Positions 1 through 12,200 of a stretch of DNA of 64,000 nucleotides are shown here, one piece after another. Numbering within the stretch: the stretch's first letter is position 1; every line of letters starts with the position of its first letter. Source of the DNA: Crossaster papposus (Eukaryota > Echinodermata > Asteroidea > Velatida > Solasteridae); contig JBAIAA010000398.1 of NCBI GenBank assembly GCA_037893245.1, forward strand, positions 930,001 through 994,000, given 5' to 3'. The translations under genes and the position numbers were made by a program. The notes beneath the pieces are model-generated. The model was not told the origin of the DNA. It searched no databases and was given only the letters and a program-made list of their open reading frames with translations.

Positions 1-248
1 TTGTTTGAACAAAGGTTTCCATCGTCTTTTCAATTGCACAAAAAATTTCACAGAATGCAAATTTTCTTACCATTACCTTGTGTGCATTTATCCAAAAAAA
101 AAAAAAAATCATTGAATCTTGTTTTGAAATTGCACACAGTTCGAATACCGAACTGGCTTTTTTTCATGGGGTATTTAGTACCAGTACATTCTTGAATCCA
201 AGTGAGCTTTGGGATAAATGCAAATGATTCATATATGGTAGGACTTAC
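1..248. other. left edge, no gene seen
   Basis: AT-rich sequence with an A-run near 98-110. It should be HSPA14 intron leading to the last exon. I looked for the C-terminal HSPA14 exon on the minus strand here and did not find it. Confidence 0.5.
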
Positions 249-3200
249 CGTCTGTAATGGAAGACTGATGTCACATGGAATTCTTCCTCCGTCTCCGTTT
301 CTAGACCATCAATTACAATCTAAACAGGGACGAAACAAACACACATTCAAATTGATACACTCCGGAATTATTTTCGACATTGTGCGGGATTGTTTTTCAC
401 AAACATCGATTCGAAGACGCGTTCAGGCCGGCATCTGTGGGTAGCCCACCCTGATTTTTCCGGCCTCGCTTGCTGTGAGCTGGTCGCCGACAGATATTTC
501 TGGCCTCGCTCATTACGGGTTTATCTGTCATCCATTCTGAATATCGCAAAACCTTTGGGATATACGAAGTGGTTAACAGTGGTGATCGAGTTGTTAAAAA
601 TAAGGGGGGGGGAAATCTTTCTCCACTGCCCACATTTGACCTTTCTTAGCTCTACAAGTAATTTCTCCTCTTGCTTTCAACAATTTCTACAAGTCACCCA
701 AATTTTCTTCCCCATTTTTTTGACAATTTATCCTTTTCCCAACGCAACCCCAAACCTGTTTACATTGCTGAATCCATAAATCAATATTGTGGTGGACTGG
801 ATAACGATATGTATAGTCAAACCAGCTGCTGCATTTTGTTGGCAAATTAGTTGTGCGTAATAACTCTTCTACGCTACATAACCCTTAAAGTTTTGCAACA
901 CCACTTTTGCCCATAGAGTTAGCACCCTAGCTATGCATTTCTTTGAGATAATCTTCTGAGAAGTATGCAAATATCCCTGCACAATAAGTCAGCTCGGTAT
1001 TCAAACTGCGCATTTCAAGATAAATTTATCATATCGGGCAAAAGCATAGCGGGTACCAGCAATTTTTTTGTTAAAAATGATTTGCGTTTTCAGGTGTTTT
1101 GTGTGTCAAAACTTTTGTTTAAAAAAAGTTTCAATTGTGTTTTTTAATTTACGAAAAACTACACATAATGCATATTTGGTTACCACGTCCGGCCCCCATA
1201 GCCTTGTGTGTATTTATCTGACTCGTTTATCCCAAGAGAAAAATCGTCAAATCTAGATGTGCACATGCGCAGTTGATTGTAATAACGAACTGGCTCATTC
1301 GTTGGTGGTGTGAAGCTCAGGTTAAGCAGGCAAATGCTTCACTGATCTTGGCAATGATGTCTTTTGTGCAGTGACTTTGTGTGGCAGTATTAACACTTTA
1401 TACCCTTCCCACTATTAGAGGGTTAAAAAGGTTCCTAAACAAATATGAATAAGATAAACGAACTTTGGTTTGCATTTAAATACCTGTGCCAGTAAAGTTG
1501 AATCTTCAATGGAAGCGTTCTCTAGAGTCTGGTAAATCTGAATACAGACTGACGTCTGGTCTTTGCCAACATTGAAGTCATACTGCCGACGTATTGGCAA
1601 GTATGAGTACTGTGGAATGACGATTTCTAGGTTGGTTTCTTCAGTTGGATCTAAGACCTGTTGAGTCAAGAGTGGGAGTATTTATCACCTTGTAGATCTG
1701 AATACAGACTGACGTCTGGTCTTTGCCAACATTGAAGTCATACTGCCGACGTATTGGCAAGTATGAATACTGTGGAATGACGATTTCTAGGTTGGTTTCT
1801 TCAGTTGGATCTAAGACCTGTTGAGTCAAGAGTGGGAGTATTTATCACCTTGTAGATCTGAATACAGACTGACGTCTGGTCTTTGCCAACATTGAAGTCA
1901 TACTGCCGACGTATTGGCAAGTATGAATACTGTGGAATGACGATTTCTAGGTTGGTTTCTTCAGTTGGATCTAAGACCTGTTGAGTCAAAAGTGGGAGTA
2001 TTTATCAGCTTGAAGATCTGAATACAGACTGACGTCTGGTCTTTGCCAACATTGAAGTCATACTGCCGACGTATTGGCAAGTATGAATACTGTGGAATGA
2101 CGATTTCTAGGTTGGTTTCTTCAGTTGGATCTAAGACCTGTTGAGTCAAAAGTGGGAGTATTTATCAGCTTGAAGATCTGAATACAGACTGACGTCTGGT
2201 CTTTGCCAACATTGAAGTCATACTGCCGACGTATTGGCAAGTATGAGTACTGTGGAATGACGATTTCTAGGTTGGTTTCTTCAGTTGGATCTAAGACCTG
2301 TTGAGTCAAGAGTGGGAGAAATAATATCTGTACACGAATGCTTGACATTGTATTTATTGCCTGATGAATCCATCAGTGCCAGGAAGTCAACCAGGGTGGT
2401 TTAGGGCGGTACAGCAACGAACTGGTTCATCAACAAGACTTGAGTCACAAGATATCAGTGCACACACTTATTCTTTGATTACAGAAATGCTGAATCTGCA
2501 TTATATTTTAACTACAACATAATAAGAGCTGTAATCGAGTCAGTTGACAAGTCAGTTGACAAGTCAGTTGACAAGTCAGTTGACAAGTCAGTTGACAAGT
2601 CAGTTGACAAGTCAGTTGACAAGTCAGTTGACAAGTCAGTTGACAAGTCAGTTGACAAGTCAGTTGACAAGTCAGTTGACAAGTCAGTTGACAAGTCAGT
2701 TGACAAGTCAGTTGACAAGTCAGTTGACAAGTCAGTTGACAAGTCAGTTGACAAGTCAGTTGACAAGTCAGTTGACAAGTCAGTTGACAAGTCAGTTGAC
2801 AAGTCAGTTGACAAGTCAGTTGACAAGTCAGTTGACAAGTCAGTTGACAAGTCAGTTGACAAGTCAGTTGACAAGTCAGTTGACAAGTCAGTTGACAAGT
2901 CAGTTGACAAGTCAGTTGACAAGTCAGTTGACAAGTCAGTTGACAAGTCAGTTGACAAGTCAGTTGACAAGTCAGTTGACAAGTCAGTTGACAAGTCAGT
3001 TGACAAGTCAGTTGACAAGTCAGTTGACAAGTCAGTTGACAAGTCAGTTGACAAGTCAGTTGACAAGTCAGTTGACAAGTCAGTTGACAAGTCAGTTGAC
3101 AAGTCAGTTGACAAGTCAGTTGACAAGTCAGTTGACAAGTCAGTTGACAAGTCAGTTGACAAGTCAGTTGACAAGTCAGTTGACAAGTCAGTTGACAAGT

Positions 3201-6200
3201 CAGTTGACAAGTCAGTTGACAAGTCAGTTCTTAAGTCAGTTCTTAAGTCAGTTGACAAGTCAGTTCTTAAGTCAGTTCTTAAGTCAGTTCTTAAGTCAGT
3301 TTAGAAGTCAGTTTAGAAGTCACTTCACAAATCACTTCACAAGTCAAAGTTCATTTTAAATAGCTTGTGAGTAAAAGACTGAATAACTTGTGATTGACTT
3401 GTGATTGACTTGTGATTGACTTGTGATTGACTTGTGATTGACTTGTGATTGACTTGTGATTGACTTGTGATTGACTTGTGATTGACTTGTGATTGACTTG
3501 TGATTGACTTGTGATTGACTTGTGATTGACTTGTGATTGACTTGTGATTGACTTGTGATTGACTTGTGATTGACTTGTGATTGACTTGTGATTGACTTGT
3601 GATTGACTTGTGATTGACTTGTGATTGACACGTGATTGACACGTGATTGACACGTGATTGACACGTGATTGACACGTGATTGACACGTGATTGACACGTG
3701 ATTGACACGTGATTGACACGTGATTGACACGTGATTGACACGTGATTGACACGTGATTGACACGTGATTGACACGTGATTGACACGTGATTGACACGTGA
3801 TTGACACGTGATTGACACGTGATTGACTTGTGATTGACTTGTGATTGACTTGTGATTGACTTGTGATTGACTTGTGATTGACTTGTGATTGACTTGTGAT
3901 TGACTTGTGATTGACTTGTGATTGACTTGTGATTGACTTGTGATTGACTTGTGATTGACTTGTGATTGACTTGTGATTGACTTGTGATTGACTTGTGATT
4001 GACTTGTGATTGACTTGTGATTGACTTGTGATTGACTTGTGATTGACTTGTGATTGACTTGTGATTGACTTGTGATTGACTTGTGATTGACTTGTGATTG
4101 ACTTGTGATCGACTTGTGATCGACTTGTGATCGACTTGTGATCGACTTGTGATCGACTTGTGATCGACTTGTGATCGACTTGTGATCGACTTGTGATCGA
4201 CTTGTGATCGACTTGTGATCGACTTGTGATCGACTTGTGATCGACTTGTGATCGACTTGTGGTGATGCGCTCAAAGCTGTATAAATGTGCAACTGATGCA
4301 CAGGCATGCAATCACCCAAGTAGTTCTACCACAACTTCAAAATCAGATTAGTCTTGTCACAATGTCTTCAAATAACTCTTTACCGTAACATGACTTGGTC
4401 TGAGAAGTAGAGTTGTAGTCGAGTCACTGCAGGTCAAGTCACAAGTCCAGTCACAAGTCGTTTTATAAAGCCAGTCACAAGTAACTGAATGGACAATAAC
4501 AAAGGAATGCTTTTGGCAAAGCTCATTTGAACAGTTTGTGATTTGAATTGGGACTGGAGGACTTGCGAATGAATTGCAGGGAATTGTGATGGACTCAACT
4601 ACATCCCTGCTGAAGATTTAACTTGAAAACAAGATAACTTGAAATCTCTTAAATTCTGCTTATTATAGGTAAGGAATGCTTGTAATTGTAATTTGTTAAA
4701 AGGGACAACGTTTTTGAGAAGCTTCTTTCCAAAAAATTTAAAAGACCTAAAAAAGAAAAGTCATATTTCTATAAACTTCTGATTATCATCCTATCCTGTC
4801 TTAGTAAAGAATCAGTCGTGCTGATCACACACTTTTTACTCCAATAACCACAAAAATAACCAGTTCGCACCGGTTTGTTAAATTTTATTTACCGGACCCA
4901 GGCGCAGGAGTATTTTTCACGAACATCGTCCCCAGGAGGCCCAGGCCGACAGTTCCCGGGCCGCACACCCACACATGCCAGCTGCGAGTCGATCACCGAC
5001 AGATATTTACTACCTCGCTCAGAGTTGCTTGTGAAAACACTTTTAATGTATACACGTCTTCCGTGGCAAACCGATTATTAAGGACAGGGCTTTTTTTTTT
5101 TTGAACCGAGTTGCCTTTACCTTGAGTGCAACTGCCTTGGTGCAACAGCTAGCATTGATGTCTGCTTCAGTCAGTTGTACACTGCCATCTCTACTGCTTA
5201 AAAGAGCTGCCTGTAGGTTACAAATAACATAATCAGAATGGAATTCAAGTGCTGTGGCCTAGTTGTCTGGAGCATTGAATTCACAGTCTGTTGGTGAAGC
5301 TGTGGGTTGTGGGTTTGAGTCCGGCCTGGTGCCCTTGGGCAAGGCACTTTGTCACTCCCCGCCCAGGAGTAAATAGGTACCTGTGAGGGATGGCAGAGAT
5401 TGTTGTTAGCTGCTTTGCGCAGAAATGGCAGCTTTGAGCTAGATACTCTCCAGGGAGCTGAAATAGGATTTTGTTTCCTGGGCCCAATGAGCAGGGGTAA
5501 TAATGACACAGTGCCTTGAGTGAGAGTCTTGGTAGATCTGTGCGCTATATAAAAACTGCCTATTATTATTAGGGTGATGTGAATGTTTTGCTTTTTCTCC
5601 TCACCAACCATACTGAGTATACAGCGGTTATAGGAGTACATGTCGGTGAAGGACAAAACGCAATATTTTTTATAATTTCATCTTGGAACAGCTATGTGTT
5701 TGGGTAACAAGAATATGTGACTTGTAGTGTCCAGTCTGAGTCATTGTCATTTTTCTTTCATGTATATTGCCTAGAACCTACATTGTATTTCATGGCACTG
5801 CTGAGCACATTATTTTCTGCTAACAGAGCCTCTGTCTATTTCATGGAGACCGTAAGCAGTTAGCACACCAAAAAGACAAGCTTAACCGAAGAGAAAACAA
5901 ATTGTTTAAATCAATCATGTAACAATAAAAATCTCCATTAGAACAAAAATGTTCGTACAACCACGCTGTAAAATAGGGCTTATAAGGTTGGCAAAAAACC
6001 AGGGTTATATACAAACCAAATGTTCAGGTGATGTTTATTGTTTGTGACTGGTATTCAGCTAGTTTTTGCTTAGCATGCAAAGCCCATGGAGTTTTGGATG
6101 GTTAGCTATTTTTACTTAGCAAGACTTTTTAACAGGATACCATTGACAGGGTTTATAATGAAATGTTCCATTCCACTGGGCCTCGCCTCACCACCTGTCA

Positions 6201-9200
6201 CCTCACCACCTGTCTCCGCATACAATTATTCTTACCATTGCACACACAAACATTCATTATTTGTATATTGTTCCTGGCCGATATGCACAGACTCACCTCT
6301 TTAGCAGCTCCTAGTGCAATCACTTCATCTGGACTGTCACCTGTCATCGCATAAAATTATTCTTACCATTGCACACACAAGCATTCATTATTTGTATATT
6401 GTTCCTGGCCGATATGCACAGACTCACCTCTTTAGCAGCTCCTAGTGCAATCACTTCATCTGGACTGTCACCTGTCATCGCATAAAATTATTCTTACCAT
6501 TGCACACACAAGCATTAATTATTTGTATATTGTTCCTGGCCGGTATGCACAGACTCACCTCTTTAGCAGCTCCTAGTGCAATCACTTCATCGGGACTGTC
6601 ACCTGTCATCGCATGAAATTATTCTTACCATTGCACACACAAACATTCATTATTTGTATATTGTTCCTGGCCGGTATGCACAGACTCACCTCTTTAGCAG
6701 CTCCTAGTGCAATCACTTCATCGGGACTGTCACCTGTCATCGCATGAAATTATTCTTACCATTGCACACACAAACATTCATTATTTGTATATTGTTCCTG
6801 GCCGGTATGCACAGACTCACCTCTTTAGCAGCTCCTAGTGCAATCACTTCATCGAGACTGTCACCTGTCATCGCATGAAATTATTCTTACCATTGCACAC
6901 ACAAACATTCATTATTTGTATATTGTTCCTGGCCGGTATGCACAGACTCACCTCTTTAGCAGCTCCTAGTGCAATCACTTCATCTGGACTGTCACCTGTC
7001 ATCGCATAAAATTATTCTTACCATTGCACACACAAGCATTCATTATTTGTATATTGTTCCTGGCCGATATGCACAGACTCACCTCTTTAGCAGCTCCTAA
7101 TGCAATCACTTCATCTGGACTGTCACCTGTCATCGCATGAAATTATTCTTACCATTGCACACAAACATTCATTATTTGTATATTGTTCCTGGCCGGTATG
7201 CACAGACTCACCTCTTTAGCAGCTCCTAGTGCAATCACTTCATCGGGACTGTCACCTGTCATCGCATGAAATTATTCTTACCATTGCACACACAAACATT
7301 CATTATTTGTATATTGTTCCTGGCCGGTATGCACAGACTCACCTCTTTAGCAGCTCCTAGTGCAATCACTTCATCGGGACTGTCACCTGTCATCGCATGA
7401 AATTATTCTTACCATTGCACACAAACATTCATTATTTGTATATTGTTCCTGGCCGATATGCACAGACTCACCTCTTTAGCAGCTCCTAGAGCAATCACTT
7501 CATCTGGACTGTCACCTGTCATCGCATGAAATTATTCTTACCATTGCACACAAACATTCATTATTTGTATATTGTTCCTGGCCGGTATGCACAGACTCAC
7601 CTCTTTAGCAGCTCCTAGTGCAATCACTTCATCGGGACTGTCACCTGTCATCGCATGAAATTATTCTTACCATTGCACACACAAACATTCATTATTTGTA
7701 TATTGTTCCTGGCCGGTATGCACAGACTCACCTCTTTAGCAGCTCCTAGTGCAATCACTTCATCTGGACTGTCACCTGTCATCGCATGAAATTATTCTTA
7801 CCATTGCACACAAACATTCATTATTTGTATATTGTTCCTGGCCGGTATGCACAGACTCACCTCTTTAGCAGCTCCTAATGCAATCACTTCATCTGGACTG
7901 ATGGAATCCAGTATCTCAGTCTTAGGTAAGACGTCTCGAATCATCTGCTGTAGCTTGGGGATACGTGTTGAACCACCAACTAACAAAACCTGCCAAGAAA
8001 TACCAATGTCAATCATTAGAAGTTATACTATATTGCATTACATAACATTGTATTCATAAAAACCTTAGACAGTTTACCCATTTCTATTGGCCGAGAGCCG
8101 GTTTTAAACGGTTGATGAAACACCGGGGCCAGTTTTAAACACTTTTCCGGTCAACCAAATATTTATTGCCTTATTTATTCCTCAAAAAATTATTGAAAAC
8201 CACATGATGAGCTTTCAACCGATAGCAATGGGTTCAAGAGTCTCAAATATTTATTAATAATATTTAACGCTGATGGATATTACAAGTGACTTCACTGATA
8301 ATGCCCCAGATTACGCCCGCCCGTAAATTGTCGCACACTGTTCTCTATAGATTACTGAAAAATAACAAGCATCAGTTTTGCCTGTTTCTCAAATCTATGA
8401 TTACCTTGTTTATTTGTTGTGGTTCTAGATGCGCTGCTGAGATAACTCTCTTGATGAGCTCTAGACTCTGCTGAGCATGGTTGCTAATGAGTGATTCAAA
8501 CTTTACTCTGGGAAGAAAAACATTATTGTTATGCTTTTTATTATCTTGCTTTTTGTAGTTAATTTGCGAAACACATTGTCTATAATCCAGTTTTCATGTG
8601 AAGTTTTGTTTTCCTTATTATAAAATATTTGTCACCTTAGGATGGTAAATTATATCACCCATATTGAGAGTTTTAATATAGAAACAAATGCTTTGCTTGA
8701 GAGAGCCGATTTATCTCAAGCAGCTAATTTCAAGATAAAGTGTGTATCTTACGCAATGCATATGACATACACAACAAATTTGGCGTAGCTGCAGACTGTG
8801 TTAAATAATATAAGCATCTTAGTCGAAGAGAATAACAGCTTTATCACGGCTGTTTGTGTATAATTGTGTGTTTTTTCAGATAGTTGTTTAACCCTAACCC
8901 CCTAAGCTCTCGCACTAGAAAGCATACCAAACCTAACAAACTTCAACAACTGCACACAGGTTCAGTAATTATTGGTACACTGTACTGAACCTAACAGTAC
9001 TAAACCTGCCAAACTCCAACAGTTGAAGTTTGATTGACTTGATGCAGTGATAACTGGCCAGTGGTATTATGTGCTGGACACACCAGGAACTGTGCCGTGA
9101 CCATGTGGGTCACCCACGAATAAATGCCTGTGCATTCTCCAAAACTCTAACATTTTGACAAGTCTCATGCCTTTCTGTCCTGAACCTCACAGAATTCAAC

Positions 9201-12200
9201 AGAGTCTCCCTGGACCTTTGGTACTGAGTCAAACAAAGTCCAACAACAAGTTGTTACGGTTTGGTACCAAACCTGCCAAAAACCTAGCAAAACCTGCAGT
9301 TGGAGTTTGATGGGTTTGGGGTAGTTAGGGTTAATGACCTCGACCCGCCATTTTGAAAATAATTTTGTCCAACTTTTTCAGAATCCTGCGGCAACTCTAA
9401 ATAACAATTTGTCATGAGTAAAATAGCAATTCATTCATTCAAACACAAAGCTGTGATGCAATTAATTGTGGCACAAAGGGACTTGCGGCATTGCGTAACG
9501 TTTTGTGAATTCTGCTGCTGAACATGTTTATAGCTCACAATCACAGGAGATACTTTCCTGATTTTTTTCTTCATCTTATCAACTCCAATAATGTACGGTG
9601 TAGGCCTATTACATTGTATTTTCAATGAATAATACACAAAACCATTTGGCCTGGCAGTTTTGTGGGGTTACAGTGACTAATGGGTCAACAACAAAGGTTT
9701 TCTTGATCTATTATACCAGAAATAAGTAGTAGTGGGTAAGAATAACTGTGATGCTTATATAGCACTTTCCATCGTATTAAAAATCTCAAAGCGCTTTACA
9801 ATTATTATCCTGTTCATCAGGGTTTGGGCCACACAGCAGCCAATATCAGTGCTCACGTGGCCTTGACCCCCAAAGATACCCATTTATACTCCTGGGTGGG
9901 GAGAGGCAATTGTACTTAAGTGTCTTGCTCAAGGGCACAAACACCATGTTCCTGGCAGGGTTTAAACCCACGCACCATCGTACATGAGTCAAACACCTTA
10001 ACCACTGGGCCATGGTATTCCACAAATGGTAACTGCCACGTGAGATCCAAACCTGCATGCTGACCTTGGTAAGCTTAGTGTTTAAGTGGTAAGAAAACTG
10101 CACTAATAAACAAAAGGTCAAAGGTTCGAGTCCCATGAAAGTAAGCTAAGCTTGTGAATATTTTCTTGCAGGCTTTCAGAAAGCATCAGGTATAGGTCTC
10201 TCTCTCAAATGTTGTTATTTCATTTAGATCAGCTTATTTGAGGGTCAACTTGCATAACGCGTATCGGCTGCGCCATTTTGAGCAACGAGCGTGTGTGTGA
10301 TTGAAATATTGTTCACACTGCGTAACACATGCTTGATTGCATAGAATACACACTTGCAGTTCTCTACAAAGATGGCCGTCTTTGAGAGAGATATGGGTGC
10401 CGATTAATTGCTTTGCGAAGGGCAAAGTCCAACATTCAAAGTGAAATTCTAACCTTGAAATGTTAGTGTGGTAGTCAATGCCCTCATACAAGGAATCAAT
10501 GGAGCACTTGGCTGATGGTAATGTCGATAAGATGTGTTTACTGACTTCACATGCACTCTGCAGCTTTATCATTGCTCGGCTATTGTCAGATAAGTTGCAT
10601 TTCCAGGTCCTGTATTTACACAAATAATAATAAAAAGTTCAAGAAAGTTAACACTTTAAGTCAATATGATGTTTTCAAATTCAATTTTTAAAAGAAACAA
10701 AAACCCTGCAACTTAACTACGCCGGTGGAATTTCAGAGTTTACAAGACCTTCTGTTGTATCAAAAGAAAAACACCCCAAACCTATTAAAATCCCAAGGCA
10801 CAGTTCTGGGCAAGAAGTGATGTGAAGGTGTCTCCTCCATATAGCTGAGGTCCGTCTCAGATGCCATCACACATAGCATGCCATTGCTGTCTTGTAAGAC
10901 AGTTACACTCACATATTGAAATCCAAGGCACAGTTCTGGGCAAGGAGTTATGTGAAGGTGTCTCCTCCATCTCTGAGGTCTGTCTCAGATGCCGTCACAG
11001 GTAGCATGCCATTGCTGACTTGTAAGACAGTCACACTTACCTAGTGAAATCAGAGGCGCAGTCCTGGGCAAGGAGTGATGTGAAGGTGTCTCCTCCAAAG
11101 CTGAGGTCTGTCTCAGATGCCATCAGACTTATCATGCCCTTGCTGACTTGTAGACAGTTACACTCACCGATTAAAATCCAAGGCACAGTTCTGGGCAAGG
11201 AGTGATGTGAAGGTGTCTCCTCCAAAGCTGAGGTCTGTCTCAGATGCCATCAGACTTATCATGCCCTTGCTGACTTGTAGACAGTTACACTCACCGATTA
11301 AAATCCAAGGCACAGTTCTGGGCAAGGAGTGATGTGAAGGTGTCTCTTCAAAGCTGGGGTCTGTCTCAGATGCCATCAGACTTATCATGCCCTTGCTGAC
11401 TTGTAGACAGTTGCACTCACCGATTGAAATCAAAGGCACAGTTCTGGGCAAGGAGTGATGTGAAGGTGTCTCCTCTATAGCTGAGGTCTGTCTCAGATGC
11501 CGTCACACATAGCATGCCATTGCTGACTTGTAAGACCGTCACACTTACCTATTGAAATCCGAGGCGCAGTTCTGGGCAAGGAGTGATGTGAAGGTGTCTC
11601 CACCAAAGCTAAGGTCTGTCTCAGATGCCATCAGACTTATCATGCCCTTGCTGACTTGTAGACAGTTACACTCACCGATTAAAATCCAAGGCACAGTTCT
11701 GGGCAAGGAGTGATGTGAAGGTGTCTCCTCTATAGCTGAGGTCTGTTTCAGATGCCTTCAAACGTAGTATGCCATTGCTGACTTGTAAGACAGTCACACT
11801 CACTTATTGAAATCCAACACAGTTCTAGGCAAGGAGTGATGTGAAGGTGTCTCCACCAAAGCTAAGGTCTGTCTCAGACGCCATCAGACTTATGTCATTG
11901 CTGACTTGTAAGACAGTTACACTCACCTATTGAAATCCAAGGCACAGTTCTGGGCAAGGAGTGATGTGAAGGTGTCTCCTCCATAGCTGAGGTCTGTCTC
12001 AGATGCCATCACACGTAGAATGCCATTGCTGACTTGTATGACAGTCACACTCAGACTGGTGCCCCCCAGTCGATAGACAAGCACATTGCTGCAGGAACAT
12101 GCAGTAAGAAAAAGCATTAGTGATGAGCCATTTGCAGATTAAATTTAAATAACATCTGGTACACACACCGACTTGCTCGAAATGCTTGGCACATTTAAAC

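Noticed and set aside
2512..4319. Long open frames of repeated STDL, TSQL and [11 protein letters not shown] residues
   Set aside because: They follow from 12-bp and 11-bp satellites, are open on both strands, and lie inside an HSPA14 intron.
6168..7860. CRISPR-like array of regular repeats
   Set aside because: Spacing is regular but units are contiguous with no unique spacers, and they derive from an Hsp70 exon edge in a eukaryotic gene.
10234..10453. Extension of HSPA14 exon 8 as one long open frame to 10234
   Set aside because: The donor AAG|GTTAGA at 10453 joins in phase to the exon at 8507 and matches the family; the rest is intron read-through.
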